DNA of 64,000 nucleotides from assembly GCF_030540775.2 (NCBI RefSeq), contig NZ_CP141266.1:2219001-2283000 (forward strand), in the 5' to 3' direction. The translations under genes and the position numbers were made by a program. The stretch comes from Flavivirga abyssicola. Lineage in GTDB: Bacteria; Bacteroidota; Bacteroidia; Flavobacteriales; Flavobacteriaceae. Below the pieces are notes generated by a model. That model saw nothing but the letters and a program-made list of their open reading frames with translations. It had not been told where the DNA came from and searched no databases. Positions 1 to 10,127 of the stretch are shown piece after piece (within the stretch, counting starts at the first letter, position 1; the number at the start of each line of letters is the position of its first letter).

Positions 1-1009
1 ACCATTTTGCGGCATCTAATTTTTGCTTGATAAAAATAACAGCATCTTTTTGAGACTTCGATTTGTCTTTCGTGTCTTTATATCCTTTAAGCATATTGTT
101 GTACTCTCTAGATACATGAAGTTCTGGTGCATTTCTTCCATTAAGAGTTAACTCTAATTCACCATCTGCAATTTTAATAGCAAAATCTGGAACAACGTGT
201 TCAACAATTCTATTATTTCCAGCATAAGAACCTCCAGGTTTTGGATTTAAATGTTCAATTTCTGAAATAGCTTCTTTTAGTTGTGCTTCGGATATATCAA
301 ATTTCTGAATTAACTTCTTATAATGTTTTTTTGTAAATTGATCGAAAGCATTGTCAATAATGTCAATAGCTAGTTCGCTTTGCTGTGTTTTTTCTCTTCT
401 ATGTAGTTGAATACTCAAACACTCTTGTAAACTTCTGGCACCAACACCAGCAGGGTCTAATTGATGTACAATTTTTAGAACGTGTTCAATTTTTTCTTCG
501 GTAGTATAAACGTTTTGAGTAAAAGCCAAATCGTCCATAATATCACTTAATTCTCTACGGATATAACCACTTTCGTCAACACTTCCGACTAAAAATTCTG
601 CAATTTCACGTTCTTCATCATTAAGACGGTAGGTATTTAATTGATTTATTAAATGTTGCGTAAACGAAGTGCCCGCAGCATAAGGCATGGTTTTTTCATC
701 ATCATCGCTGCTATAATTATTGACTTGAGTGCGATAATCTGGAATTTCATCGTCACTTAAATATTCATCAACATTAATATCGTCAGCATTTATAGTTTCA
801 CTATCATTAAAATCCTCGGCATTATCGTACTCAGAGTCGAATTCATTTTCATTAGTTTCTTTACCGCCTTCAAGAGCTGGGTTTTCTTCCAATTCTTGTT
901 TTAAACGTTGTTCAAAAGCTTGTGTAGGCAATTGTATCAACTTCATTAACTGAATCTGCTGCGGTGATAACTTTTGTGATAATTTAAATTGTAAATACTG
1001 CTTAAGCAT
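1..1009 (-). CDS. rpoN: RNA polymerase sigma-54 factor RpoN (3' end beyond window)
   Basis: Reading on the minus strand from the ATG at 1009 gives a protein starting MLKQYLQFKLSQKLSPQQIQ and continuing with LMKLIQLPTQAFEQRLKQEL, the typical glutamine-rich activator-responsive region I of sigma-54. An acidic stretch (region II) and the core-polymerase binding domain follow. About 336 residues are present. The helix-turn-helix and RpoN box, which bind the -24/-12 promoter, would lie beyond base 1. Sigma-54 directs transcription of genes that need an AAA+ enhancer-binding activator. The gene lies 69 bp downstream of asnS on the same strand. Family assignment is secure from the N-terminal region; whether the C-terminus is intact cannot be seen. 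Confidence 0.93.
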   Translation of the reverse strand, partial: MLKQYLQFKLSQKLSPQQIQLMKLIQLPTQAFEQRLKQELEENPALEGGKETNENEFDSEYDNAEDFNDSETINADDINVDEYLSDDEIPDYRTQVNNYSSDDDEKTMPYAAGTSFTQHLINQLNTYRLNDEEREIAEFLVGSVDESGYIRRELSDIMDDLAFTQNVYTTEEKIEHVLKIVHQLDPAGVGARSLQECLSIQLHRREKTQQSELAIDIIDNAFDQFTKKHYKKLIQKFDISEAQLKEAISEIEHLNPKPGGSYAGNNRIVEHVVPDFAIKIADGELELTLNGRNAPELHVSREYNNMLKGYKDTKDKSKSQKDAVIFIKQKLDAAKW

Positions 1010-1078
1010 ATTTTGATTTGGTTTAAGATAAAAGTAAAAAAAAACTTTTACCTGTAAATAGCTAAAGAACGATTGTTT

Positions 1079-2512
1079 TTAAAATTCTGCATTTTGAGGC
1101 GTTCTTGGGAAAGGAATTACATCTCTAATGTTGCTCATTCCAGTTGCAAACATAACTAAACGTTCAAAACCTAAACCAAAACCAGAATGAACTGCTGTGC
1201 CAAATTTTCGTAAATCTAAGTACCACCAAAGATCCTCTTCAGGAATATCTATAGCAGCCATTCTTTGTTTTAATATATCTAGTCGTTCTTCACGTTGTGC
1301 ACCACCAACAATTTCACCAATACCAGGAAATAAAATATCCATAGCGCGAACCGTTTCCCCATCGTCATTTAAACGCATATAAAATGCTTTAATGTTTGCT
1401 GGGTAATCGAATAAAATAACAGGACATTTAAAGTGTTTTTCTACAAGGAAACGCTCGTGTTCACTTTGTAAATCTGTACCCCATTCGTTAATTAAATATT
1501 TAAATTTCTTTTTCTTATTAGGCTTGCAATTGCGTAAAATATCAATAGCTTCTGTATAGCTAACACGTTTAAAATGATTATCTGTTACAAAATTGAGTTT
1601 CTCTATTAAAGTCATTTCGTTTCTTTCGGCTTGAGGTTTTGTTTTATCCTCATCTTGCAAGCGCTTATCTAAAAACTCTAAATCTTCACGATTATTATCT
1701 AAAATGTATTTTATAACCGATTTCATAAAATCTTCGGCTAAATCCATATTCCCAGCCAAATCCATAAAAGCAACTTCTGGTTCAATCATCCAAAATTCAG
1801 CTAAATGGCGTGATGTATTTGAGTTTTCTGCTCTAAAAGTAGGGCCGAAGGTATATACTTTACCTAAAGACATGGCATAAGTTTCAGCTTCTAGCTGACC
1901 AGAAACAGTTAAGTTAGTTTCTTTTCCAAAAAAATCTTTTGAGTAATCTACTTGTCCTTCGTCATTTAAAGGTGGATTTTTAGCGTCTAAATTAGAAACT
2001 TTAAACATTTCTCCAGCACCTTCAGCATCACTTCCTGTTATGATAGGCGTATGCATATAGTAAAAACCATTTTCGTTAAAGTATTTATGAATAGCGAACG
2101 ATAATGATGAACGTAACCGCATAATCGCACTAAATGTACTGGTGCGAGTACGTAAATGTGCATTTTCTCGTAAAAACTCAAACGAATGTTTTTTGGGTTG
2201 AATTGGATAGCTGTCCGGATCTGAATCTCCTAAAACAGTTATATTGTTGACTTGTATTTCAACTTTTTGCCCTTTGCCTTGACTTTCAACTAATTCACCT
2301 TTTATATGTATAGCTGCTCCAGTTGTAATGCGTTTTAGAAGTGCTTCATCGAAATTTTCAAAATCGACAACGCATTGAATATTATTTAATGTAGAACCAT
2401 CATTTAAAGCAATAAAACGATTTGCTCTAAAGGTTCTAACCCAACCTTTAATCTCTACTTCAGGAAAAGTGACATCCTGAGATAATAATTCTGAAACAGT
2501 TCGTAATTTCAT
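1079..2512 (-). CDS. asnS: Asparaginyl-tRNA synthetase
   Basis: Class IIb aminoacyl-tRNA synthetase that charges tRNA-Asn with asparagine in the cytoplasm. The 477 residues match the usual length. An N-terminal OB-fold anticodon-binding domain covers about residues 1-105 ([13 protein letters not shown] near 21). The catalytic core carries class II motif 2 at 225-246 ([12 protein letters not shown], then EFWMIEPE) and motif 3 at 444-453 ([10 protein letters not shown]). Asparaginyl rather than aspartyl specificity is inferred from overall resemblance to AsnS, including the insertion near 175-200. The ATG at 2512 gives the canonical [10 protein letters not shown] start. The gene is followed by rpoN on the same strand, so the two may be co-transcribed. 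Nothing unusual was seen. Confidence 0.96.
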   Translation of the reverse strand: MKLRTVSELLSQDVTFPEVEIKGWVRTFRANRFIALNDGSTLNNIQCVVDFENFDEALLKRITTGAAIHIKGELVESQGKGQKVEIQVNNITVLGDSDPDSYPIQPKKHSFEFLRENAHLRTRTSTFSAIMRLRSSLSFAIHKYFNENGFYYMHTPIITGSDAEGAGEMFKVSNLDAKNPPLNDEGQVDYSKDFFGKETNLTVSGQLEAETYAMSLGKVYTFGPTFRAENSNTSRHLAEFWMIEPEVAFMDLAGNMDLAEDFMKSVIKYILDNNREDLEFLDKRLQDEDKTKPQAERNEMTLIEKLNFVTDNHFKRVSYTEAIDILRNCKPNKKKKFKYLINEWGTDLQSEHERFLVEKHFKCPVILFDYPANIKAFYMRLNDDGETVRAMDILFPGIGEIVGGAQREERLDILKQRMAAIDIPEEDLWWYLDLRKFGTAVHSGFGLGFERLVMFATGMSNIRDVIPFPRTPQNAEF

Positions 2513-2601
2513 AGATGTTAAAATTTAGAATGTAAAGATAAAAAAGCAATTGGCTTTTGTGCATCAAATATTTAAAAAACAGCCCTGTTTTGTCTTAGAA
2601 T

Positions 2602-4989
2602 TTACTCCTCTTCGTCTTCTTTGGGAATAATATTTATAGCAGGTTCTCTAAGCACTTCTTTGTTCGCAATACTACGTTCTAACGATAGTAATAAAGAAGG
2701 TAGTAAAAGTAAGTTTGATAACATAGCAAATAGTAAAGTAGCAGAAACCAAGGCCCCTAATGCTACGGTACCACCAAAACTTGAAATAGTAAATACTGAA
2801 AATCCAAAAAACAACACAATGGAAGTATAGAACATACTAACACCTGTTTCTCTTAAAGCACCATAAACTGAGGTTTTAATTTTCCAATGGTTAGCTTGAA
2901 GTTCTTGGCGGTATTTAGCCAAAAAGTGAATGGTATCATCTACAGATATACCAAAGGCGATACTAAATACTAATATTGTTGAAGGTTTTATTGGGACTCC
3001 TAAATAGCCCATTAAACCTGCTGTTACTAATAATGGTAATAGGTTTGGTATTAACGATACGATAATCATTCTTCCTGATCTGAACATATAGGCCATGAAT
3101 AATGAGATTAAGAAGATGGCAAGCGATAATGATATGGCTAAATTTTTCACCAAGTATTTGGTACCCTTTTGAAAGACTAAAGCTTTACCTGTCATGGTAA
3201 CATCATACTTTTCCTTTGGGAAGACTTTATCTATTTTAGTTTGAAGATTTTCTTCGATGCGTTCCATTTTGTCGGTTCCAACATCTTTCATAAATGTAGT
3301 AATACGAGCATATTGACCTGTGCTATCAACAAAATTATTAAGCAAGTCTACGTTTGATGATGAGTTTTTAGCATACGATAGAATGAAACTATTTTCTTGC
3401 GATGTTGGTAATTGATAAAATTTAGTATTACCATTATAATAAGCTTGTTTAGAGTATTTAACCAATCCAACTACAGAAATTGGTTTAGACAATTCCGGAG
3501 TTTCAATAATTAAATCTTCTAATTGATCCATACGTTTCAAAGTAGAAAGTTTCATAACGCCTTTTTTACGTTTGGTATCAATCATAATTTCTAATGGCAT
3601 AATACCATTAAACTCTTCCTCAAAAAAACGAATATCATTAAAAAACTCTGTGTTTTTCGGCATGTCTTCTATTAAACTGCCAGAAATTTTTATTTGATAA
3701 ATACCTATAATACTTACTATTAATAGTACCAATGATGTTGTGTAAATGGCAATACGCTTTTGCCTTACCATATGCTCCATCCAATTTACAAAACCACCTA
3801 TCCATCGTTTATTTAAATGTTCTAAATGCCTCTCTTTTGGATAAGGTAAAAAGGTGTAAATAATAGGAATGATAAGTAAACACAGAATAAAAATAGCTAG
3901 AATACTTAATGATGCTACAATACCAAATTCTTTTAACAGTTTGCTCTCTGTTAAAATAAAAGTTGCAAACCCAGAAGCCGTAGTCACATTAGTCATTAAA
4001 GTAGCATTACCAATTTTTGTGATAACGCGTTGTAATGATTTCACTTTATTACCATGTAATTTTACTTCGTGTTGGTATTTATTAATTAAAAATATACAGT
4101 TAGGAATTCCAATAACAATAATTAGTGGTGGTATAAGTGCGGTTAAAACAGTTATTTCATAGTTTAATAAACCAAGAATTCCTAAGGTCCACATCACTCC
4201 AATACATACCACAATAAGTGAAATTATAGTAGCTCTAAACGATCTGAAAAAGAGAAAGAAAATAAGGGATGTTACTAATAGAGCAGCGCCTATAAATAAA
4301 CTAATTTCATCAACAATGTTCTGTGAATTTAAAGTTCTAATATAGGGCATTCCCGATATTCTAACATCTAATTTATTTGATTCTTCGAAACGATCTATGT
4401 GTGGTATTAAAATATTGACTACGAAATCTTTTCTGGCAGAAGTATTAACAATATCCTTTTTTAAATAAAGAGCCGTTCGGATTGTTCTTGTTTTATTATT
4501 AAATAAGAAGTTATCGTAAAAAGGATATTTTTTAAAGAGTTCTTCTTGAAGTGTTTCAACTTGAGCCAAAGAAGAGATTGAGTCTTTTATAAAAGGTTCT
4601 AAATTAAACTTTTCATTCTCAGTATCCTTTACTAGCTTTTGAAGGTCTTTAATAGAAACAACAGTTTCAACTTCATCATATTTTTTGAAATTTTCAGAAA
4701 GTTTATTCCAGGCATTTAACTTTTCAACTGTAAAAAGACTACTGTCTTTTATACCAAGAACAATAAGATTACCTTCTTCTCCAAAGGTTTTTAAAAAATT
4801 GTTGTAGGTTATATTTACGTCATGTTCATCTGGTAATAGATTAGCTTCCGTATAAGTGAAACGCATATTTTCCCACTTTGTGCTAAAGAATAAAGTGACT
4901 AATATGATGCCTATAAGAATAACAATTTTATTGCGCAGAATCAACCTCGCAATAATGTCCCAAAAATCTGTGCTAAATAATTTAAACAT
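2602..4989 (-). CDS. RND/MMPL-family membrane exporter
   Basis: Protein of 795 residues with the layout of the RND superfamily, MMPL/HpnN type. One N-terminal membrane helix (about 20-38) is followed by a large extracytoplasmic domain, a block of five helices (about 225-390, with FFLFFRSFRATIISLIVVCIGVMWTLGILG), a helix near 415-435, a second extracytoplasmic domain, and a last block of helices (about 620-775). The helix segment SIAFGISVDDTIHFLAKYRQ near 670 is the conserved RND element with acidic residues for proton coupling. Substrate is unknown; family members move lipids or hydrophobic compounds using the proton gradient. It is preceded by the DUF5686 barrel gene (48 bp gap), which hints at a shared envelope role, but the link is only positional. 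Confidence 0.85.
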   Translation of the reverse strand: MFKLFSTDFWDIIARLILRNKIVILIGIILVTLFFSTKWENMRFTYTEANLLPDEHDVNITYNNFLKTFGEEGNLIVLGIKDSSLFTVEKLNAWNKLSENFKKYDEVETVVSIKDLQKLVKDTENEKFNLEPFIKDSISSLAQVETLQEELFKKYPFYDNFLFNNKTRTIRTALYLKKDIVNTSARKDFVVNILIPHIDRFEESNKLDVRISGMPYIRTLNSQNIVDEISLFIGAALLVTSLIFFLFFRSFRATIISLIVVCIGVMWTLGILGLLNYEITVLTALIPPLIIVIGIPNCIFLINKYQHEVKLHGNKVKSLQRVITKIGNATLMTNVTTASGFATFILTESKLLKEFGIVASLSILAIFILCLLIIPIIYTFLPYPKERHLEHLNKRWIGGFVNWMEHMVRQKRIAIYTTSLVLLIVSIIGIYQIKISGSLIEDMPKNTEFFNDIRFFEEEFNGIMPLEIMIDTKRKKGVMKLSTLKRMDQLEDLIIETPELSKPISVVGLVKYSKQAYYNGNTKFYQLPTSQENSFILSYAKNSSSNVDLLNNFVDSTGQYARITTFMKDVGTDKMERIEENLQTKIDKVFPKEKYDVTMTGKALVFQKGTKYLVKNLAISLSLAIFLISLFMAYMFRSGRMIIVSLIPNLLPLLVTAGLMGYLGVPIKPSTILVFSIAFGISVDDTIHFLAKYRQELQANHWKIKTSVYGALRETGVSMFYTSIVLFFGFSVFTISSFGGTVALGALVSATLLFAMLSNLLLLPSLLLSLERSIANKEVLREPAINIIPKEDEEE

Positions 4990-5036
4990 GCTTTATATAA
5001 ACGAAGCGCAAAGGTAGAAAAAAGGAGTGTAATACG

Positions 5037-6308
5037 TTATAAAGAGACGTTAAATGTAAACTTAAAAGCAATATTATCACTTAATTCTGGTAAGTGATAC
5101 CCGCCATAGCGATATGTAAAGCTTAAACCAAAACCAAAAAGCAGTTTATTAATTTCAAATCCGGACTCTGTGTATCCTTTTTTTAAAGATCCAAAAGTAA
5201 TATTTTGATGTAATTCCGGCTGTTTTATATCACCCAAAGCATATCTTGTTATTAAAACTACTTGTGGTTTATAATGTTCTGAAATGTTAAAAGGTTTGAT
5301 GTAGTGTTTGAGCTGCACTGTAGTAAACTTATCCGAAAAGAACTCATTAAAATACATGGTTTCAAAGCTGTTTAATCCAGCTACCGAAAAACGTTGCATA
5401 ACCGTTTCTTTGTTAATATTGTTTGGGTAGGCATGGTACAAATGTGTTAATGGCGTATTTCCATTTGTGATTCCCGAAACTAGAGTTATCTCAGAAAGCC
5501 CATTATTTTTACTGCCAATTTTATAAACAGTTCTAAAATCTAACTTAGAAAAGTTGAAATCACTTTTAAAAACGTCTTTAAAACTCTTAGTATATTGAAG
5601 TGTGAATTGTGGATAGCCTTTTTTAGTTTCTTTTAATTTATTTTCTGAAACTTCAAATTTGCTGAAAGGATTCCATTGTAAAGAAACGTTGGCCGTACTT
5701 AAATGAAATGAATTTACAATATTGTTATCTAAAACGTATCCATAGTCGTAAGTAGGATTTATATTGCTCACAGCAAATTGAGCCTCGGTTAATAATTTGG
5801 GGTTAAATTCGTGCTCTATATTTATAGCTTTTGTAACCAGTTTATGAAATAAATCGATGTTTAATAAACGAGGTTCAAAAAATTGAAAGAACCGGCCATC
5901 TGTTAAAAATTTAGTGCTTCCAGTTTCTTGTAAATCATCAGTATAAGAAAAGTTTACCCATGTATTCGTTTTTTCGGCCACTCTAAAACCACCTCCAATG
6001 CTATATTTAAAAGTATGATCTCTAAAGCCATATACACTATAACCAGTTATGCGGTATTTTTCTGAAAACTGATCGTTAGTTATACCTCCTAAACCCGATC
6101 TGATGCCTTCATATTGATTATATTTAATTAAGTATCTTAAATCAAAGTTGAAGTATTTGGTTGGTAAGTATCCATTGCCAAGATGTTTAATAAATTGTCT
6201 TTTTTTGATAGAATCTCGAGTCGTTTCAAAGACATTTTCCGATGATTTTTGGGCATAGGAAACTGTGGCAAAAATAAAACAAAGTAAGAGGGAAGAGTGT
6301 TTTATCAT
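5037..6308 (-). CDS. DUF5686-type outer-membrane beta-barrel protein (short form)
   Basis: Protein of 423 residues with a signal peptide (first 19 residues, cleavage likely after SYAQ). The remainder is rich in alternating aromatic/polar beta strands, ending in FKFTFNVSL, which fits an outer-membrane barrel with a C-terminal aromatic pattern. The segment YEGIRSGLGGITNDQFSEKY, then ITGYSVYGFRDHTFKYSIGG, is the hallmark of the DUF5686 barrel. Many Bacteroidota DUF5686 proteins are about twice as long, with a carboxypeptidase-regulatory-like domain in front of the barrel; that N-terminal half is absent here. Function is unknown. The gene lies between frr and the RND exporter on the same strand. 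Confidence 0.75.
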   Translation of the reverse strand: MIKHSSLLLCFIFATVSYAQKSSENVFETTRDSIKKRQFIKHLGNGYLPTKYFNFDLRYLIKYNQYEGIRSGLGGITNDQFSEKYRITGYSVYGFRDHTFKYSIGGGFRVAEKTNTWVNFSYTDDLQETGSTKFLTDGRFFQFFEPRLLNIDLFHKLVTKAINIEHEFNPKLLTEAQFAVSNINPTYDYGYVLDNNIVNSFHLSTANVSLQWNPFSKFEVSENKLKETKKGYPQFTLQYTKSFKDVFKSDFNFSKLDFRTVYKIGSKNNGLSEITLVSGITNGNTPLTHLYHAYPNNINKETVMQRFSVAGLNSFETMYFNEFFSDKFTTVQLKHYIKPFNISEHYKPQVVLITRYALGDIKQPELHQNITFGSLKKGYTESGFEINKLLFGFGLSFTYRYGGYHLPELSDNIAFKFTFNVSL

Positions 6309-6336
6309 TTATGATAATGAGAGGCTAAAAAATTAC

Positions 6337-6363
6337 TAAAAAAGCGACATTTTAGTCGCTTTT
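6337..6363 (-). terminator. Intrinsic terminator of frr
   Basis: A 9-bp stem (AAAAGCGAC at 6340-6348 and GTCGCTTTT at 6355-6363) with a 6-base loop is followed, in the minus direction, by a run of six T. It lies 3 bp after the frr stop codon and 28 bp before the DUF5686 start, so it should end the frr/pyrH transcript. Confidence 0.8.
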
Positions 6364-6366
6364 TAA

Positions 6367-6924
6367 TTATACGGTCATAATTTCCTTTTCTTTCATATCG
6401 AAAAGAGAATCAGCTTTTTTAACGTAATTATCAGTCATTTGTTGTACGTCAATTTCAGCATTCTTCATTAAGTCTTCAGATACGTCTTCTAATTTTTTAA
6501 TATCGTTATTAGCATCTTTACGAGCTGTTCTAATACTAACTTTAGCATCTTCTGCTTCAGCTTTAGCTTGTTTTGCTAAATTACGTCTGCGTTCTTCTGT
6601 CAATGGTGGTACATTAATTATGATGGTTTCACCATTATTCATAGGGTTAAAACCAAGATTGGCATAAGCAATCCCACGCTCTATTTCTTGCAGCATACTT
6701 TTTTCCCAAGGTTGGACCGTAATGGTTCTTCCATCTGGGGTATTTACATTAGCAACTTGACTTAATGGTGTTTGTGACCCATAATAATCTACCATAACGC
6801 TGCCAAGCATAGAAGGACTTGCTTTTCCTGCTCTAATATTAACAAACTGCTTTTCTAAATGCTTTATAGCATTATCCATAGCTTCTTTGGTTGAATCTAA
6901 TATAAATTGTATGTCTTCGTTCAT
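6367..6924 (-). CDS. frr: Ribosome recycling factor
   Basis: Ribosome recycling factor, which with EF-G splits the post-termination ribosome. The 185 residues equal the family length. Conserved features include MLGSVMVDYYGSQTPLSQVA (near 39-58), the DGRTITVQPWEKSML segment, and the second helical region NVPPLTEERRRNLAKQAK followed by EDAKVSIRTARKDANNDIKK, forming the three-helix bundle of domain I. It follows pyrH on the same strand at 162 bp, the usual pyrH-frr neighbourhood in bacteria, and is closed by a hairpin terminator. The start at 6924 gives the standard MNEDIQFIL N-terminus. Confidence 0.97.
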   Translation of the reverse strand: MNEDIQFILDSTKEAMDNAIKHLEKQFVNIRAGKASPSMLGSVMVDYYGSQTPLSQVANVNTPDGRTITVQPWEKSMLQEIERGIAYANLGFNPMNNGETIIINVPPLTEERRRNLAKQAKAEAEDAKVSIRTARKDANNDIKKLEDVSEDLMKNAEIDVQQMTDNYVKKADSLFDMKEKEIMTV

Positions 6925-7086
6925 TGTGTCAAAACTTTTAGGTCAATATAAATAGTTATCTGCACATATTTGTTAAAAAAATTTGTACAAATACGAATAT
7001 ACTTATTTCAAAAATTACGCCAAACTAACAACCTTTTTGTTTTATATATAGGTATTAAATACCTTAAGGTTGGAGTTTTATTTATT

Positions 7087-7794
7087 TTATAAGTTAACTT
7101 CAGTACCAATTTTTTCGCCTGAAACTACTTTAAGTAAATTACCTTTTTTATTCATATCGAAAACAATTATAGGTAATTCGTTTTCTTGACTAAGTGTAAA
7201 GGCTGTAGTATCCATTACTTTTAACCCTTTGCGTAAAACATCATCAAAAGATATGAAATTAAATTTAATGGCATTATTATCCTTTTCAGGATCTGTATTA
7301 TAAATACCATCAACACGTGTACCTTTTAAAATAACGTCAGCTTCAACTTCTATAGCTCTTAAAACAGCAGCAGAATCTGTAGTGAAATATGGATTACCTG
7401 TACCACCACCAAAAATTACAACGCGACCTTTTTCCAGATGACGCATAGCTTTTCTTCTAATAAAAGGCTCAGCTACTTCGTTAATTTTTATTGCTGTTTG
7501 TAAACGAGTTGGTATATCGGCATCTTCTAAAGCGCCTTGTAAGGCTAAACCATTTATAACAGTAGCTAGCATACCCATATGATCGCCTTGTACGCGATCC
7601 ATTCCTTTACTAGCTCCAGCTACGCCTCTAAAAATATTTCCGCCTCCAATAACTATGGCAACTTGTACACCTTTATCTGTAATAGTTTTTATGTCCTGCG
7701 CGTATTCTGCTAATCGTTCTGGGTCGATACCATATTGGCGATCTCCCATTAATGCTTCTCCTGATAGTTTTAGGAGTATTCTTTTGTATTTCAT
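7087..7794 (-). CDS. pyrH: Uridylate kinase (UMP kinase)
   Basis: UMP kinase of the amino-acid-kinase fold, which phosphorylates UMP to UDP in pyrimidine nucleotide synthesis; hexameric and cytoplasmic. Visible motifs are [14 protein letters not shown] at the N-terminus, the glycine-rich [28 protein letters not shown], and [20 protein letters not shown]. The ATG at 7794 gives [10 protein letters not shown] and 235 residues, which matches the family. An upstream in-frame ATG at 7818 would add eight residues not seen in the family, so the shorter start is preferred. It lies between tsf and frr in the conserved rpsB-tsf-pyrH-frr order. Confidence 0.96.
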   Translation of the reverse strand: MKYKRILLKLSGEALMGDRQYGIDPERLAEYAQDIKTITDKGVQVAIVIGGGNIFRGVAGASKGMDRVQGDHMGMLATVINGLALQGALEDADIPTRLQTAIKINEVAEPFIRRKAMRHLEKGRVVIFGGGTGNPYFTTDSAAVLRAIEVEADVILKGTRVDGIYNTDPEKDNNAIKFNFISFDDVLRKGLKVMDTTAFTLSQENELPIIVFDMNKKGNLLKVVSGEKIGTEVNL

Positions 7795-7977
7795 TCGTTG
7801 TTTACTGAAGTTGTGCAAAATTAAACAATTTTTTGCTGTTTAACGAAGACCTATATATCAAAAATAAGAATCACTGAAAATAGAGGAATGTATTAACATC
7901 TGAAAGCTGAATATTTTTAGAATATCTGAACTTATTTTGACTTAATTATTTGTAAAATAAACCAGAACGTTACAAAC

Positions 7978-8014
7978 AAAAAAACCACCAACTCTAGTAG
8001 AGTGGTGGTTTTTT
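7978..8014 (-). terminator. Intrinsic terminator downstream of tsf
   Basis: A long hairpin with arms AAAAAACCACC and GGTGGTTTTTT extends inward through ACTCT/AGAGT with one bulged A. In the minus direction it is followed by T-rich sequence. It lies 35 bp after the tsf stop, separating tsf from pyrH. A second small hairpin (ATTCCTGT/ACAGGAAT, 8026-8045) lies between it and the tsf stop codon. Confidence 0.8.
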
Positions 8015-8048
8015 GTATTAAAGAGATTCCTGTCTGCACAGGAATTTA

Positions 8049-9023
8049 TTATCCTACAGAAGCACGTTTGAAACCTGTAATTTCAACATCACCGTAAGAT
8101 GCTACATATTTAGCAACATTTATTTTTTCATCTTTAATGAAGTTTTGATCTAATAAACATTGTTCTTGGTCAAGTGTTGTGTTATCAGAAATAAAACGAT
8201 CCATTTTTCCTGGTAAAATTCTGTCCCAGATTTGTTCTGGCTTACCTTCGGCTTTTAATTCAGCTTTAGCAGCTTCTTCAGCGTTAGCTAAAACTTCTGG
8301 AGTTAACTGTGCCATAGAAATAAATTGAGGTACATTTTTAAGTGTTTTGCCTAAACGACCTAATTCGATATTATCTTTTTCAATAACAGCAATTCTAGCT
8401 TCGGTTTCTGAAGCAACAAACGCAGGATCGAAATCTTTATAAGATAACGTAGTTGCTCCCATAGAAGCTACTTGCATGGCTACGTCTTTAACTAGTGTCT
8501 CTGCATTATCTACTTTAGCAGATAACCCTACTAATGCAGCAATTTTATTGATATGTACATAAGACCCAACAAAAGGTGCTTCTAATTTTTCAAAAGAAGT
8601 GATGTCTAATTTTTCACCAATAACACCTGTTTGTTCTGTTAATTTATCAGCAACAGTCATGCCTCCAAAATCAGCAGCTAAAAAGGCTTCTTTTGAATTG
8701 TAGTTTAAAGCAATTTCAGCTAATTCATTTGCTAATGCTAAAAAGTTTTCGTTCTTACCAACAAAGTCAGTTTCACAACCTAATACAATAGCAACGCCTT
8801 GAGTTTGATCTGCATTAATTTTAGCAACAGCTGCACCTTCAGAAGAATCTCTGTCAGCTCTTTTTTCTGCTACTTTTTGACCTTTTTTACGTAGTACTTC
8901 AATGGCTTTGTCAAAATCGCCTTGAGCTTCAACTAAAGCTTTTTTGCAATCCATCATACCAGCACCAGTTGCTTTTCTTAGCTTGTTTACTTCTGCTGCT
9001 GTAATTTTTACTGTAGATTCCAT
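8049..9023 (-). CDS. tsf: Translation elongation factor Ts
   Basis: Elongation factor Ts, the nucleotide exchange factor that regenerates EF-Tu-GTP. The N-terminal UBA-like module reads VNKLRKATGAGMMDCKKALV and continues through DFDKAIEVLRKKGQKVAEKR. The EF-Tu contact motif TDFVGKNENF follows near residue 85. At 324 residues it is longer than the E. coli protein (about 283) because of extra sequence in the C-terminal dimerisation region, which is usual in this group. It follows rpsB after 85 bp; that gap holds an 8-bp inverted repeat (AAGTCGTT at 9042-9049, AACGACTT at 9078-9085). Confidence 0.97.
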   Translation of the reverse strand: MESTVKITAAEVNKLRKATGAGMMDCKKALVEAQGDFDKAIEVLRKKGQKVAEKRADRDSSEGAAVAKINADQTQGVAIVLGCETDFVGKNENFLALANELAEIALNYNSKEAFLAADFGGMTVADKLTEQTGVIGEKLDITSFEKLEAPFVGSYVHINKIAALVGLSAKVDNAETLVKDVAMQVASMGATTLSYKDFDPAFVASETEARIAVIEKDNIELGRLGKTLKNVPQFISMAQLTPEVLANAEEAAKAELKAEGKPEQIWDRILPGKMDRFISDNTTLDQEQCLLDQNFIKDEKINVAKYVASYGDVEITGFKRASVG

Positions 9024-9108
9024 ATCTTAATTAATTTAAAAAAGTCGTTCAAATAATTTCGGCTAAGAAAAGAATTAAACGACTTATTTGTATTGTGTAA
9101 TTGTTAAT

Positions 9109-9894
9109 TTATTCTTCTTCTTCGACTGCAGTCGCTTTAGCTGGAGCAGCTTCAGTTTTAGCTTTAGCTTTTGGAGCTTCAGTAGCAGATGCCGCAGCAT
9201 CTTTTTCTGCTTTACGTTCAGCTAAACCATTAGCGATAGAAGTTGTAACGTGAGTTAAAATTTTATCAATTGATTTAGAAGCATCATCATTTGCAGGGAT
9301 TACATAATCAACTTGACGTGGGTCTGAGTTGGTATCTACCATTGCAAAAATAGGAATGTTTAATTTTTGTGCTTCTTTAATCGCGATATGCTCACGTTTA
9401 ATATCTACAACAAATAAAGCTCCTGGTAAACGAGTCATATCGCTAATAGAACCTAAGTTTTTCTCTAACTTAGCTCTTAAACGATCTACTTGTAAACGCT
9501 CTTTTTTAGAAAGCGTCATGAACGTACCGTCCTTCTTCATTCTATCAATAGAAGCCATTTTTTTAACAGCTTTTCTAATAGTAACAAAGTTTGTTAGCAT
9601 ACCACCTGGCCATCTTTCTGTGATGTAAGGCATGTTAATAGAACCGGCTTTTTCTGCTACGATATCTTTTGCTTGTTTTTTTGTTGCAACGAATAAAATT
9701 TTACGACCTGAATTAGCAATTTTGCTTAATGCAGCACCTGCTTCATCAATTTTTGCCGCTGTTTTATAAAGGTTGATAATATGGATGCCGTTGCGCTCCA
9801 TATATACGTAAGGAGCCATGTTTGGATCCCACTTACGTGTAAGGTGACCGAAGTGTACACCTGCTTCAAGTAATTCTTTTACTTCTACTGCCAT
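9109..9894 (-). CDS. rpsB: 30S ribosomal protein S2
   Basis: Small-subunit protein S2, needed for S1 docking and 30S assembly. Typical stretches are VKELLEAGVHFGHLTRKWDP, PYVYMERNGIHIINLYKT, ITERWPGGMLTNFVTIRKA and PGALFVVDIKREHIAIKEAQ. The ATG at 9894 gives MAVEVKELLEAG, the conserved start, and 261 residues. An earlier ATG at 9927 adds an 11-residue tail not shared by the family. The C-terminus is a low-complexity Ala/Lys/Glu tail of about 45 residues, usual in Bacteroidota. The gene heads the rpsB-tsf pair and follows rpsI after a 237-bp gap with strong palindromes. Confidence 0.97.
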   Translation of the reverse strand: MAVEVKELLEAGVHFGHLTRKWDPNMAPYVYMERNGIHIINLYKTAAKIDEAGAALSKIANSGRKILFVATKKQAKDIVAEKAGSINMPYITERWPGGMLTNFVTIRKAVKKMASIDRMKKDGTFMTLSKKERLQVDRLRAKLEKNLGSISDMTRLPGALFVVDIKREHIAIKEAQKLNIPIFAMVDTNSDPRQVDYVIPANDDASKSIDKILTHVTTSIANGLAERKAEKDAAASATEAPKAKAKTEAAPAKATAVEEEE

Positions 9895-10025
9895 TTTGTA
9901 ATAGTTTACGTTCTGTTGAATTAGCAATGATTAAGTGGTCATTTTTTAATCGCCTTAACCATTTAGATGCTAAACTAAATCCTGTCTTTTGGACTAGGAC
10001 AACAATAACTAGTTTTTTAAGTCCT

Positions 10026-10127
10026 GAACTTGTTTCAAGATCTTTTTAATTTTTTTTAAGCTGAAATTTTTTCAGCTTCTTTTGAAAATGTTTCTGGTAA
10101 CCGATAAACAGACACCGAAACAAGTTC
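10026..10127. repeat. Nested inverted repeats between rpsI and rpsB
   Basis: Two 11-bp arms, GAACTTGTTTC (10026-10036) and GAAACAAGTTC (10117-10127), are exact inverted copies. Between them lies a second perfect inverted repeat, AAGCTGAAA/TTTCAGCTT (10058-10066 and 10070-10078). Neither arm set is followed by a T-run in the direction of rpsI transcription, so a plain terminator is unlikely. It could be a dispersed intergenic palindrome family, a structured rpsB leader, or a processing site. The rest of 9895-10131 shows nothing else certain. Confidence 0.6.

Noticed and set aside
8026-8045. Hairpin ATTCCTGT/ACAGGAAT as the tsf terminator
   Set aside because: No T-run follows in the tsf direction; the stronger hairpin at 7978-8014 fits better.
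9895-9927. Eleven-residue N-terminal extension of S2
   Set aside because: The conserved S2 start MAVEVKELLEAG is at 9894; the extension is not seen in the family.
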